Assembly: GCF_900129845.1 (NCBI RefSeq)
Contig: NZ_FQXB01000002.1
Coordinates: 243,501 to 307,500, forward strand
Origin: Cognatiyoonia sediminum
Lineage (GTDB): Bacteria; Pseudomonadota; Alphaproteobacteria; Rhodobacterales; Rhodobacteraceae
DNA length: 64,000 bases
Reading direction: 5' to 3'
Made by a program: the position numbers and the translations under genes. Below the pieces are notes generated by a model. That model did not search any database and was not told the origin of the DNA. It was given only the letters and a program-made list of their open reading frames with translations. This document shows positions 21,094 through 30,354 of this stretch, in pieces. Positions within the stretch are counted from its first letter, which is position 1. Each line of letters starts with the position of its first letter.

Positions 21094-22155
21094 CTAGTCC
21101 GCGCTCATCCAATCATCGGATTGCATTTCTCTGAGGCGGCTCGCTGTGCGTTCAAATTCAAACGTACCTTCGCCTTCGACGTAAAGCATCTCTGGCTTTG
21201 CCGCTGCGGAGCAGATCAGTTGAACCTTGGCTTCATAGAGCGCATCGATGAGAGTAACGAACCTCTTCGCTTCATTGAAGTTCTGGCGCGACAGTCTCGG
21301 AATGTCGTCTAGAAGCAGGACCCGCACCGCTTCCGACAGCGCGAGGTAGTCCCCTGCCCCAAGCGGCTTGCCACAGAGGTCGAAGAACTTCGCTCGTGCG
21401 ATACCGTTATGAAAACGCGGGATGACCACCTCTCGTCCCTTTACGTGCAAAGTCAGTTCCTCTTCGCAACCACCGGAAAGCTCTGTCCAGACTTGGTTCA
21501 TCTGAACGGAGGCGTCGGCATTCAACGGCGTGAAGTAGACATCCGACCCCGAAAGCCGCCCTTGCCTATGGTCGGTGTCACTGGCCAGTTCGTGCACGAC
21601 CATGCGGTCTTGTAGGAGGTCGATAAAGGGCACAAATAGCTGACGGTTCAGGCCGTTCTTATAAAGGTCCGTCGGCGGTCTGTTGGACGTCGTGACAACA
21701 ACAACTCCAGCCTCGAACATGTTTTCGAATAACCTGCCGACGATCATGGCATCGGTGATGTCGGTGATTTGCATTTCGTCAAACGCAAGAAACCGCAGTC
21801 GGTCAGAAAGTGTTTTCGCAACGGGTTTGATTGCGTCATCGACCCCAGTTTTGCGCACTTCGGTCATTTCCGAATGCACCCATTGCATGAAGGCGTGGAA
21901 ATGCCAGCGTTCCTTGGCCGCATCCACCTGTTCATAGAGCAAGTCCATCAGCATGGATTTACCGCGCCCTACGCCGCCCCACATATATAGCCCCTTGATC
22001 GGCTCAGCTTTGCGTTTGAAGAAGCCCGTTTTCTGGACAGGCTGAGTTAGGGCAAAGCGCACGCGCTCCAATTCTGGCAGAACGGCCAGCTGAGCGGGAT
22101 CGGATTTGATCCGGCCCTGAGCGACCTCTGCCTCATATGCGGATTGCATTGTCAT
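21094..22155 (-). CDS. zapE: Cell division protein ZapE (AFG1-like ATPase)
   Basis: A 353-residue P-loop ATPase. Walker A is GGVGRGKSMLMD (residues ~60-70), Walker B is in LAFDEMQITDITDAMI, and a sensor segment VVTTSNRPPTDLYKNGLNR follows. These define the AFG1/ZapE family, which interacts with the FtsZ ring in E. coli. A second ATG at 22149 is possible (MQSAYEAEVAQG). It is divergent from the MFS gene. Confidence 0.92.
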   Translation of the reverse strand: MTMQSAYEAEVAQGRIKSDPAQLAVLPELERVRFALTQPVQKTGFFKRKAEPIKGLYMWGGVGRGKSMLMDLLYEQVDAAKERWHFHAFMQWVHSEMTEVRKTGVDDAIKPVAKTLSDRLRFLAFDEMQITDITDAMIVGRLFENMFEAGVVVVTTSNRPPTDLYKNGLNRQLFVPFIDLLQDRMVVHELASDTDHRQGRLSGSDVYFTPLNADASVQMNQVWTELSGGCEEELTLHVKGREVVIPRFHNGIARAKFFDLCGKPLGAGDYLALSEAVRVLLLDDIPRLSRQNFNEAKRFVTLIDALYEAKVQLICSAAAKPEMLYVEGEGTFEFERTASRLREMQSDDWMSAD

Positions 22156-22258
22156 ATCAGTGGCATACGCCGCACAGGATCAATTGGGAATAACCGCGAT
22201 CACAATTTTTGATGTCCGTTCAATTGACAATGCCGTGTTCCGCAGACCAACTGACGGC

Positions 22259-23494
22259 ATGACACATGATAGCCGACTGATTTCTCCGGTTCTGATCGCC
22301 GGTTGCATTGTCATCATGACAGGTTTCGCAATCCGCGCGTCCTTTGGGGTTTTCCAAATCCCAATTGCTGAGGAGTTTGGTTGGGCTAGAGCCGAATTCA
22401 GCATGGCCATTGCGATCCAAAACCTCGCTTGGGGCATTGGACAGCCGATCTTCGGAGCCATTGCGGAGAAAATCGGAGATCGGAAGGCAATCGTCCTTGG
22501 CGCCTTATGCTATGCTGCAGGGCTGTTGTTGTCCGCAGGAGCCACAACGCCAACGGAGCATCAGATTTACGAGGTATTGGTCGGCTTTGGGATCGCTGGA
22601 ACCGGTTTTGGCGTGATTTTGGCGGTTGTTGGTCGTGCTTCGTCTGACAAAAACAGGTCGATGTCGCTGGCCATCGCGACCGCTGCGGGCTCGGCGGGTC
22701 AGGTTATCGGTGCGCCAATTGCAGAGATCCTGTTGGGCTACATGACATGGCAGATGGTCTTTGTGACCTTCGCCGCTGCGATCTTGGCTGTACTCTTAGT
22801 CTTGCCAATGATGAAAAGCCCTGAGGCCGCGACGAAAGCAGAGCTTGAAGAAAGCATGGGCGAAATCCTCACCCGAGCCTTCAAAGACCCATCGTACACG
22901 TTGATCTTCCTTGGCTTCTTTTCCTGCGGCTACCAACTGGCCTTTATCACCGCACACTTCCCCGCATTTGTGACAGAGGTTTGCGGTCCAATCGCTGCGG
23001 GAGGCGTGTTGGCCGGTCTTGGCATCACGACCACAAGCGCCTTGGGTGCTGTCGCGATCTCGCTGATTGGTCTGGCAAATATTGCAGGTACATTGTTGGC
23101 TGGCTGGGCCGGAAATAGGTATTCCAAGAAGTACCTCTTGGCGGGAATTTATACCGGTCGGACCCTCGTCGCACTTGCCTTTATCTTAACACCAATGACC
23201 CCGACGACGGTCATCCTATTCTCCATCTTCATGGGTATGCTCTGGCTTGCCACCGTGCCACTGACATCCGGGTTGGTCGCCCATCTTTATGGCCTGCGCT
23301 ACATGGGCACGCTTTATGGCATCGTCTTCTTCTCGCACCAGCTCGGGTCGTTTATGGGTGTTTGGCTGGGTGGGCGTCTCTACGACATCTACGGAAGCTA
23401 TGACGCAGTTTGGTGGGTTGGAATTGCCGTTGGTGCATTTAGCGCCATCGTCCATTTGCCAATCAAAGAAAACCGGCAGCCTTTGGCAGCTTAG
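22259..23494 (+). CDS. Major facilitator superfamily transporter
   Basis: A 411-residue, twelve-helix carrier. The motif-A-like loop is AEKIGDRKAIVLG, between helices 2 and 3, with a partial repeat WAGNRYSKKYLL between helices 8 and 9. The overall look, with FGVFQIPIAEEFGWARAEFS at the start, matches the monocarboxylate/oxalate-formate type MFS proteins of proteobacteria; the substrate is not determined. ATG at 22259 places the first helix right after a short polar lead; the frame is open to 22160. Confidence 0.87.
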   Translation: MTHDSRLISPVLIAGCIVIMTGFAIRASFGVFQIPIAEEFGWARAEFSMAIAIQNLAWGIGQPIFGAIAEKIGDRKAIVLGALCYAAGLLLSAGATTPTEHQIYEVLVGFGIAGTGFGVILAVVGRASSDKNRSMSLAIATAAGSAGQVIGAPIAEILLGYMTWQMVFVTFAAAILAVLLVLPMMKSPEAATKAELEESMGEILTRAFKDPSYTLIFLGFFSCGYQLAFITAHFPAFVTEVCGPIAAGGVLAGLGITTTSALGAVAISLIGLANIAGTLLAGWAGNRYSKKYLLAGIYTGRTLVALAFILTPMTPTTVILFSIFMGMLWLATVPLTSGLVAHLYGLRYMGTLYGIVFFSHQLGSFMGVWLGGRLYDIYGSYDAVWWVGIAVGAFSAIVHLPIKENRQPLAA

Positions 23495-23514
23495 CCTTCA
23501 TCGGCCAGCATAGT

Positions 23515-24420
23515 CTAGAAGGCATCAAAAACAAAGTCACCGTGGCTATAGGGCAGCGCATGATCGGCATTGGCGATCACCTTTTGGGTTGCCTTCGGGT
23601 TCCACTGGCGGAGCATCTCGACCGAGCGAATAGGAATCACAGGGTCGCTGTCGCCCCAAACGGCAAAGACCGGAAGGTCATGTACCGCCAGTGTTTTCAT
23701 AGCCTCTTCCAAAGACTGCGAAAGCATACCGCGCCGGCTGGACAACACCGCCCTGATAAAGCCTTGACGACCCAGCTCGGCGAGTTGCGCCTCTTTTAGT
23801 TCCGGCACATCAGAAGGTGCATCATCCGCGATTAAATCCTTGGGTAGCCGCCGTGCTGCGAAGGCATCGTGCACCCAATCTCCGATCAAAGTGTTGCGGC
23901 GACAAAAGCTGTCGAAATCACTTTCAACGGTTTCAAAACCAGCTGAGGCAATCAGAAAGGTTCGGTCGACCCGATGGGTATTCGCAGCCGCATATGTTCC
24001 CGCAATTGATCCTCCCATAGAATAGCCCATGACCGAGATGCTGCCTTCCAGGTTGAGATGGTCGAGCAACTCATCAAGCTGGCGCATAAAGAAATCGGCG
24101 TCTTGCACACCTATAGGAGCATCCGAAAACCCTCGACCATAGAGGTCGTAGGTCAGGACACGATATCCCAATCGGCCAAAATCGTCGGCCAAGGCTGCCC
24201 ACACCAAAGACGGCGTTAGGAGGCCGTGAATGGCGACAAGAACAGGCCCTCGCGCGGAGCCTTGCCAACGATAGTGGGTGACGCCTTGGGACAGTTTCGC
24301 AAAAGTACCTGGAGCTTTCTCCCGATAGTCTTCGTCGACGGGTCGCAACCTGTTTTCGAGCCAAATCGGGACGGCAAAGATGACCCCGAGAATGACAAGA
24401 AACAAGGCTAGGTAAGTCAT
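23515..24420 (-). CDS. Alpha/beta hydrolase, membrane-anchored
   Basis: A 301-residue alpha/beta-fold hydrolase with an N-terminal hydrophobic helix (MTYLALFLVILGVIFAVPIW) that could anchor it in the inner membrane. The oxyanion segment is AIHGLLTPSLVW, the nucleophile Ser lies in GYSMGG, and the late AVWGDSDPVIP and ANADHALPYSH supply Asp and His. Substrate unknown. It is the last gene of the 23515-28388 operon and overlaps the upstream dioxygenase gene by 4 bases. Confidence 0.85.
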   Translation of the reverse strand: MTYLALFLVILGVIFAVPIWLENRLRPVDEDYREKAPGTFAKLSQGVTHYRWQGSARGPVLVAIHGLLTPSLVWAALADDFGRLGYRVLTYDLYGRGFSDAPIGVQDADFFMRQLDELLDHLNLEGSISVMGYSMGGSIAGTYAAANTHRVDRTFLIASAGFETVESDFDSFCRRNTLIGDWVHDAFAARRLPKDLIADDAPSDVPELKEAQLAELGRQGFIRAVLSSRRGMLSQSLEEAMKTLAVHDLPVFAVWGDSDPVIPIRSVEMLRQWNPKATQKVIANADHALPYSHGDFVFDAF

Positions 24421-25208
24421 TCAGGTTTTTGCCAAATCACGGGGAACCAATCTTCACGCAGTTTCTGGCCATCTTGCATCTGATGCCCCGGGTATGGGGG
24501 AGAGGTGCGCCCGGGCCGTTCGACATAGCGCGCATCATCGCCGACCCAGCGCAAGGACAACGCGCGTCTGCGTGTGTTGCTCGTATTTCCACGGGCTCCG
24601 TGAGCCGTTCGATAGTCGAAAAGAACCGCGTCACCCGGCTCCATCGCCCATTCCAGAACTTGGGTCTGCGATGGATCGGCATCAGGGTCAGGAACTGGCG
24701 TCCAGCCATAATCGCCTTCGTAGAAATCGCTATCGTCCGCCCAGCTGACAGGTCGCACGAGGTTTTCCCACTTGTGTGAACCGGCGATGAAACGAAGTGA
24801 GGCCTCTTTCACCGGATCGAGGGGGATCCAAATGCTGACCGTTTGGGAGCCTTCGACAAAGTAATATGGGGAATCTTGATGCCATGGCGTAGGCTTTGGT
24901 GTGCCCGGCTCCTTTACCAAAACATGATCGTGAAAGAATTGGGCCGTTTCACTTTGCATCGCAGTAGCGGCAAGCTCTGCCGCTGGGCTGTTTCTGACCA
25001 CATTTTCGAAGGCAGGGATGCGAGTCCAGTTGCAGTAATCATCAAAGAAGCGACCTTCGCTAACATCGTTCTCTGACGCATATTGACCCGGCTCCGCCAT
25101 ATTATGCGCTACGCCTTCGGCCATTGTCTCGATCCAGTCTTTGAACACGCCGCGCACAACAATTGCACCGTCGCGTTCATAAGCCTCAATATCGGTCTTG
25201 CTGATCAT
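24417..25208 (-). CDS. Phytanoyl-CoA dioxygenase family protein (Fe(II)/2-oxoglutarate oxygenase)
   Basis: A 263-residue PhyH-fold oxygenase. WHQDSPYYFVEG gives the His-x-Asp iron ligands, DPVKEASLRFIAGSHKW is a family block, and the distal His and 2-oxoglutarate Arg lie in LFDYRTAHGARGN and SLRWVGDD. It should hydroxylate a small molecule using O2 and 2-oxoglutarate; the substrate is unknown. ATG at 25208 sits in an ATGA overlap with the upstream gene stop; the alternative ATG at 25220 is inside that gene. Confidence 0.86.
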   Translation of the reverse strand: MISKTDIEAYERDGAIVVRGVFKDWIETMAEGVAHNMAEPGQYASENDVSEGRFFDDYCNWTRIPAFENVVRNSPAAELAATAMQSETAQFFHDHVLVKEPGTPKPTPWHQDSPYYFVEGSQTVSIWIPLDPVKEASLRFIAGSHKWENLVRPVSWADDSDFYEGDYGWTPVPDPDADPSQTQVLEWAMEPGDAVLFDYRTAHGARGNTSNTRRRALSLRWVGDDARYVERPGRTSPPYPGHQMQDGQKLREDWFPVIWQKPE

Positions 25209-26116
25209 ATGTTCTTCCATACGTCCAAGATATAGCGGCTTGTCATCAGATCTAGGTGAGCGCCGCCACCGTTCTTAAATAGGGTGATCTCGTCATCTGA
25301 TTGCCGTTCGAAGGCGTCCAAATTGTAGAAATCTGCGACGATGTCGTCTCGTGATAATTTTCCTTCTGCGATTGGGATTTTGAGTTCGCCGATGTGGTCG
25401 GCAGTCGTGTGCATATTGTCCACAAAGATCCGGGCGCGAGACAGGGCGGTATCGTCAACTTCCCGCATATCAGGGCGGTATGCGCCGATAAGGTCGACGT
25501 GCTGACCCGGCTGAAGCCATTCACCTTTGATAATCGGGTCGGTCGTCATGGTCGCCGATGCGATAATGTCGGCTGACCTAACAGCCGATTCCAAGTCAAT
25601 CGCTATGGCGACGTCTGGGTTCGCTGCGTGAAACCTCTTTGCCCCTGCCTCAGATCGGTTCCAGATCGAGAATGTCGCGTCTGGAAAGAGTGACCCATAG
25701 GCATGTCTGAGTGCTTGCCCGACGTTTCCGGCCCCTACCAAGAGGATTTTCTGAGAGTCTCTGCGTGCCAGTTTTCTGGCACCGAGCAAACTATCGCCAG
25801 AGGTTTTCCACTTGGTGACAAGATGGAAGTCTAAGATTGCTTCAAGCCGACCGTCGTCCCCTGAGAAGAGGTTCACCGCCCCATCGATCATGCCCTTGCC
25901 CTGTGACGGGTTGCCGGGAAAGATGGTTGCGCATTTCACCGCCACACCCATGCCCTTAATCCAAGCCGATCGGTTGAGAAGCGTATTCTCATCTTGATAG
26001 AGGAATACGTCTGCGATCTCTGCCTTGGCGGCATCGTGACCTGATGCAAGCGCGTCGGTCAGGGCGATCCAATCGAGTAACGGATCGGCCTCTTCAAAAC
26101 TGATCATTTCCACCAT
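25205..26116 (-). CDS. Ornithine cyclodeaminase/mu-crystallin family protein
   Basis: A 303-residue NAD(P)-binding protein of the OCD/mu-crystallin family. The Rossmann segment is ILLVGAGNVGQALRHAYG, with FHLVTKWKTSGDSLLGARKLAR ahead of it and VDLIGAYRPDMREVDD behind. Family members include ornithine cyclodeaminase, alanine dehydrogenase, lysine cyclodeaminase and ketimine reductases, so the reaction cannot be fixed here. ATG at 26116 has AAAGGA about nine bases upstream. It overlaps the dioxygenase gene by 4 bases. Confidence 0.84.
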   Translation of the reverse strand: MVEMISFEEADPLLDWIALTDALASGHDAAKAEIADVFLYQDENTLLNRSAWIKGMGVAVKCATIFPGNPSQGKGMIDGAVNLFSGDDGRLEAILDFHLVTKWKTSGDSLLGARKLARRDSQKILLVGAGNVGQALRHAYGSLFPDATFSIWNRSEAGAKRFHAANPDVAIAIDLESAVRSADIIASATMTTDPIIKGEWLQPGQHVDLIGAYRPDMREVDDTALSRARIFVDNMHTTADHIGELKIPIAEGKLSRDDIVADFYNLDAFERQSDDEITLFKNGGGAHLDLMTSRYILDVWKNI

Positions 26117-26179
26117 GGCGCAGGTCCTTTTGATTAGTTTCCCAAGACTATTTGAAAGAACGCGGGGCTTGGCAAGCAC

Positions 26180-27118
26180 CTATCGCTCAGCCGCTTTCCG
26201 TTCTCGTGCGATGGCGTAAAGACCAGACCCTAGAATAAGTGCCACACCAACAAGCGCTACCGGGTTGGGAATTTCATCAAAGACAAAATACCCAATGAGA
26301 ATTGAGATCGGGATCGCGACGTATTCAAACGAGGCCACAAATCCCGGCTCACCTATGCGGTAGGCTTGGCTGATCAAAAGACCTGCGATTGCAATCCCAA
26401 GGCCGAGCAGCACCATAAGGAACAAATCGAAGGGTTCGGGCCACGCCCATGCGCGAAAAAGAAATGCAAGGGAGGCATTGTCTTGATCGTTATATCTGCC
26501 GTCGCCCAGCGCCAATCCGATCAGAAGACAGACGACGATAAAGACGATCTGAATGTAGAAAGTCATCGTCACCGCGGATTCAGTGGTTCCAATCTTACGC
26601 GTCATTATGTGGATACTGGCGTAAGCGACAGCGGCGATGGCGGGTAGCAGCGAGGCCAGCTGGAACGTCTCCGCCCCTGGTCGCATGACGATCAGGACGC
26701 CTAAGAACCCGACTGCCACAGCGGCCCAGCGTCGTGGGCCGACTTGTTCGTTTAGAAAAATGACCGAAAACGCGGTAATGATAAGTGGTGAGATGAAGAA
26801 GATAGCGACAGCTTCAGCGAGAGGGATCACTGCCAACCCAAGGAAGAAGGTCATGTTGGCGGTGACAACAAACAAACCTCTCAGCAGATGCTGTTTGAGT
26901 TTCTTCGTTTTGACTATGCCAAGACCGCCGGAGAATGGCGCGATCAACACCATCACAAAGAAGAGGCCGAATAGGAACCGGGTCAAGATGATCTGATGCA
27001 GCGCATAGGCGTCGGAGAAATATTTGACGATGCTGTCGTTGTAGGAAAAAACAAACGTCGACCCCAGCGCGCAAAGGCTGCCCACAATGTTGGGCGATAG
27101 GGTCTGTCGCTGTGTCAT
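26180..27118 (-). CDS. DMT superfamily (EamA) transporter
   Basis: A 312-residue protein of ten hydrophobic helices arranged as two EamA repeats. TFVFSYNDSIVKYFSDAYALHQI begins the first repeat, and the PRRWAAVAVGFLGVLIVMRPG segment closes it, as in RhaT/YdcZ-like drug/metabolite carriers. Likely an exporter of a small metabolite. It lies in the operon between YaiI (4-base overlap) and the OCD-like gene (63-base gap, the only sizeable gap in the unit). Confidence 0.88.
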   Translation of the reverse strand: MTQRQTLSPNIVGSLCALGSTFVFSYNDSIVKYFSDAYALHQIILTRFLFGLFFVMVLIAPFSGGLGIVKTKKLKQHLLRGLFVVTANMTFFLGLAVIPLAEAVAIFFISPLIITAFSVIFLNEQVGPRRWAAVAVGFLGVLIVMRPGAETFQLASLLPAIAAVAYASIHIMTRKIGTTESAVTMTFYIQIVFIVVCLLIGLALGDGRYNDQDNASLAFLFRAWAWPEPFDLFLMVLLGLGIAIAGLLISQAYRIGEPGFVASFEYVAIPISILIGYFVFDEIPNPVALVGVALILGSGLYAIARERKAAER

Positions 27119-27561
27119 AGCGTCTTGGCCTGCCTGAGTGCTTTTTCCAATCCATCGAGGAATCGCGAGCGGTCGGCCTTGCTGAACGGTCTTCCGCCGC
27201 CTTGTCGAAACGGATCGGCGGCACGCATGTCTGCCATCAGATCGCGGGTGGCCAGAACGTTGCCAATGTTGCGTTCAGTCAGCGCCTCGCCGTTGTGCTT
27301 GATCACCAATGCACCGGCTTCGATACATTTGGCGGCCAAGGGAATATCACCTGTAACGACAACATCCCCTTTGGTCGCGCGATCCGCGATCCACATATCG
27401 GCTATGTCGGGCCCGTCGGGCACAACAACCGTTTCCACAAAAGGGTTTTGCGACGGTCGGATGCCGCCGTTGGAGACGATGAAGATCTTGACCTTATGTC
27501 GTGTGCCGACGCGTTCGACCTCTGCTTTCACAGGGCACGCATCAGCATCAACGTAGATCAT
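27115..27561 (-). CDS. YaiI/YqxD family protein (DUF188, PIN-like)
   Basis: A 148-residue cytoplasmic protein starting IYVDADACPVKAEVERV, the family hallmark, with VVVPDGPDIADMWIADRATKGDVVVTGDIPLA in the middle (cited in two recognisable parts) and the late RGGGRPFSKADRSRFL-like C-terminus. The fold is PIN-domain-like with conserved acidic residues, but no function is established. It overlaps both neighbours by four bases. Confidence 0.9.
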   Translation of the reverse strand: MIYVDADACPVKAEVERVGTRHKVKIFIVSNGGIRPSQNPFVETVVVPDGPDIADMWIADRATKGDVVVTGDIPLAAKCIEAGALVIKHNGEALTERNIGNVLATRDLMADMRAADPFRQGGGRPFSKADRSRFLDGLEKALRQAKTL

Positions 27562-28388
27562 TCGTAAAGCGCCTGAGCGTGGAAGGCGACGTGATCTTCG
27601 ATGAATGTCGAAACGAAGAAGTAGCTGTGATCATAGCCCGGTTGCAGCCTGATCTGAGCGTTCTGACGACGCTCCGCAATCGCGGCGGCGAGGTGTTCTG
27701 TGCCAAGCAGATCGCCGAACTGATCATCTGTGCCGGTATCGATCAGAATGGGGCCATCAAAACCGCGGTCTTTCATCAGCAGCGTAGAATCATGCGCAGC
27801 CCAGTTTGACGTATCTTCACCCAGATAGGCACCGAGTTGCTTCTTGCCCCAATCGGAATTTGTCGGATGGCAGATCGGTGCGAAGGCAGAGACGGATTGA
27901 AACTGTCCGGGACGGGTCATCGCAAGTGTCAGTGCGCCATGGCCACCCATAGAGTGGCCAGTAATCCCTTGCCGGTCCATATCGATGGAGAAATTCTTTG
28001 CCACGAGCGCAGGCAGTTCGTCTGCGATGTAGTCGTACATTTGAAAATGCGGTGCCCATGGGTCTTGGGTTGCGTTCACATAGAACCCTGCGCCTTTGCC
28101 AAGATCATAGGCGTCGTCATTGGCAACATCTTCACCGCGGGGCGATGTATCTGGGAAAATCAGGCCGATCCCCTGCTCTGCCGCCCAAACTTGCGCGCCT
28201 GCTTTAGTCATCGCATTTTCATGGGTGCAGGTGAGGCCCGACAGATACCAAAGCAATGGAACTTTGGTGAATTGCGCCTCTTGCGGCAAAAACAGCCCAA
28301 AGGTCATGTCGCAATTACAAGCATCTGACGGGTGTTTGTGTACGCCTTGCGTGCCGTCAAAACAGCGATTCTCTGAGATGGTTTCCAT
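27558..28388 (-). CDS. fghA: S-formylglutathione hydrolase
   Basis: A 276-residue esterase-D type enzyme that hydrolyses S-formylglutathione to formate and glutathione in formaldehyde detoxification. The nucleophile is in ITGHSMGGHGAL, a YLSGLTCTHENAMTKAGAQ-like block marks the oxyanion region, and Asp and His lie in DTGTDDQFGD and YDHSYFF. It is the first gene of the minus-strand operon. The usual partner, glutathione-dependent formaldehyde dehydrogenase, is not in the window. Confidence 0.92.
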   Translation of the reverse strand: METISENRCFDGTQGVHKHPSDACNCDMTFGLFLPQEAQFTKVPLLWYLSGLTCTHENAMTKAGAQVWAAEQGIGLIFPDTSPRGEDVANDDAYDLGKGAGFYVNATQDPWAPHFQMYDYIADELPALVAKNFSIDMDRQGITGHSMGGHGALTLAMTRPGQFQSVSAFAPICHPTNSDWGKKQLGAYLGEDTSNWAAHDSTLLMKDRGFDGPILIDTGTDDQFGDLLGTEHLAAAIAERRQNAQIRLQPGYDHSYFFVSTFIEDHVAFHAQALYE

Positions 28389-28425
28389 GGTTTATCCTTC
28401 CTTTTGAGAAAGGGCTATCGCAGAG

Positions 28426-29355
28426 CTAAAGGCTTGTCACCCACGCAATGACCAATGGAAGTGTTAGAATGCTAGCGACGGTCGAAAACAAGATCGCCGC
28501 GGAAACGCGCGCAGGGGCTACGTTGTAATTTTGTGCGATCATAAAGACGTTGCCAGCCACAGGAAGTGCGGCACAGGCGACCATAACGCCGGCAGCGTAG
28601 CTCGGGACGTCAAAAACGAGCAGGGCGAAAATGGCAACTGCGAGTGGGTGGAGGCCCAATTTGCAAATAGATAGCCAAATGGCAGTAGATACCCTCTCGG
28701 CCGACTTACCCGCCAATGACGCACCAATCGCAAAAAGTGCGCCCGGCGTCGCCGCACCGCCAAGAATCGTAAGAAATTCTTCGGCAGGTTTGGGAATAGT
28801 GATTGACAAGGAAGCGAAGAGCAGGCCGCTCCCAATTGAGAGTATGAGAGGATTTTTCACTAGGCCGAGGCCAACAGTACGAAGTGTCTTTAGGCCGACC
28901 TTCCCATCTTGTGAGCCCGTGATGAGGATCACAATCAAGCTGCTAAACACAATAAGGTCAATTGCAAGAACCACCATGATTAGGCCAACTGCAGCATCGC
29001 CCAATAGCAAGGCGAGCATTGGAATTCCAAGAAAGCCAACGTTACCGATAATGGCACATTGTGCTTCCACCGCGCCTTCGGCGACTGACTTACCTTGGAT
29101 AACAGAAACTACCGTGGCGATGAGGTAAACGACAATGCATCCAGAAAGGTATGCAAACACAAAATCCCAATCCAGCACGTCAGCAATCGACAAACGTGCC
29201 GCAAAGAGGAAAAGCATCGCAGATAAGGCGAAATAGAAAACAAACAGCGTAAGGTAGGCAGTTGCCTCCGCTCCAAAAAAGCCGATGCGGCCGGCCGAAT
29301 AGCCTAGCCCAATGACCCCGAAGAAAGGGAGCGTTTGTAGAAAGACTTCAATCAA
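28426..29355 (-). CDS. AEC family transporter (auxin efflux carrier-like permease)
   Basis: A 309-residue membrane protein with about ten hydrophobic helices in two five-helix repeats. FFGVIGLGYSAGRIGFFG near the N-terminus, GNVGFLGIPMLALLLGD in the middle and AALPVAGNVFMIAQNYN near the end are typical of AEC permeases, which move carboxylates or related small acids. Substrate unknown. It overlaps the end of the upstream gene (29348) by eight bases. Confidence 0.87.
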   Translation of the reverse strand: MIEVFLQTLPFFGVIGLGYSAGRIGFFGAEATAYLTLFVFYFALSAMLFLFAARLSIADVLDWDFVFAYLSGCIVVYLIATVVSVIQGKSVAEGAVEAQCAIIGNVGFLGIPMLALLLGDAAVGLIMVVLAIDLIVFSSLIVILITGSQDGKVGLKTLRTVGLGLVKNPLILSIGSGLLFASLSITIPKPAEEFLTILGGAATPGALFAIGASLAGKSAERVSTAIWLSICKLGLHPLAVAIFALLVFDVPSYAAGVMVACAALPVAGNVFMIAQNYNVAPARVSAAILFSTVASILTLPLVIAWVTSL

Positions 29356-30340
29356 ATGTGCCTGCGACCCGACCGAGGAGCATAAACGCCCGCGCGCTGC
29401 GTGTTTCAGAGAGCGCGATTAGATCGGCATCTGTGGCGTCAGTTTCGAAAGTGATCAACATCTGATCGAACCGACGAAGGAAATGGTGAGCGGCATCACG
29501 GAATATCGTGTCCTCCCGCATCCGACCAGCGGTTAGAGCCAAAGATGACCGATCCCGCACACCGCCCAAACTGGCCATCGCACGTCCGCGTTCGCCTTTA
29601 GCGAACCGGCGCCAGATTTCCGGTCTCGCACGGTCAGGGCGCAAATCGTCCATGTATATGCCATCTTGAGATAAAAGCGTTAGGATGTCCTGCGCTGCCT
29701 GCACCAATTGGCGGGCGCTGCGGTCTTGAAGCGCGCGACGTAAAGCTGTGAACCCTTCGGTGTCCTGATCGGTGTCTGGAAAGTTCAACGCCCTTATCAG
29801 ATCAGGCCGCGCCAAAACCGGTGTCATGTCTTCGGTAGATGTCCCCAAAGCCAAGGTTGGTTGATCTTCGCTGTCTGTGCTGCGGACGGAGGTTATCGCA
29901 AGGCGTTGCGGTTGGGCTTCTCTTGTCGATGCAAAGGTCGCGAGCGTGGTTTCAGTCTTTTTGGCGGTTTGAGCGATCTCATTAAGCTTACGCTCAACTG
30001 TCGGAGCGGACCCGCCGTTTTGTGCGTTCCGATCAGCGATGTAGGTTTCGCGCATTCCGTCGATGGAGCGCTGTAGGCGATTTGATTCTTCTCGCATGAT
30101 CCGCGCAGATCGTGACGCCGCTGCCGCGACCCAAATCATTGCGACCGGCAGGAAAATAGCCATCAGAATAAGGACAACACGTAAACTATCGAACGGCGCG
30201 GATGGATCGCTTTGCGGCGGGAGGATCAAAAAGAACAACCCGACTGCTGCCATCCAGATAACTGACAGCGTGATTGCAATGATTTCTGTCGAACTGATCC
30301 CAGTGTCGTTCTCAACGCGCCGTTTGCGATCCAACACCAT
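29348..30340 (-). CDS. Uncharacterised membrane protein, 330 residues
   Basis: Two hydrophobic helices near the N-terminus (about residues 20-40 and 55-75) followed by a charged region with coiled-coil character (ESNRLQRSIDGMRETYIAD, VERKLNEIAQTAKKTETTLA) and a C-terminal globular part with RRALQDRSARQLVQAAQDIL and HHFLRRFDQMLITFE. I do not recognise a named domain. It is probably an inner-membrane protein with its bulk in the cytoplasm. It lies between greA and the AEC carrier on the minus strand. Confidence 0.7.
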   Translation of the reverse strand: MVLDRKRRVENDTGISSTEIIAITLSVIWMAAVGLFFLILPPQSDPSAPFDSLRVVLILMAIFLPVAMIWVAAAASRSARIMREESNRLQRSIDGMRETYIADRNAQNGGSAPTVERKLNEIAQTAKKTETTLATFASTREAQPQRLAITSVRSTDSEDQPTLALGTSTEDMTPVLARPDLIRALNFPDTDQDTEGFTALRRALQDRSARQLVQAAQDILTLLSQDGIYMDDLRPDRARPEIWRRFAKGERGRAMASLGGVRDRSSLALTAGRMREDTIFRDAAHHFLRRFDQMLITFETDATDADLIALSETRSARAFMLLGRVAGTFD

Positions 30341-30354
30341 GAAACACCTGCAAC

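Noticed and set aside
20877..21134. An 85-codon plus-strand frame overlapping the folC end
   Set aside because: It runs through the folC terminator and the zapE 3' end and has no ribosome site or recognisable product.
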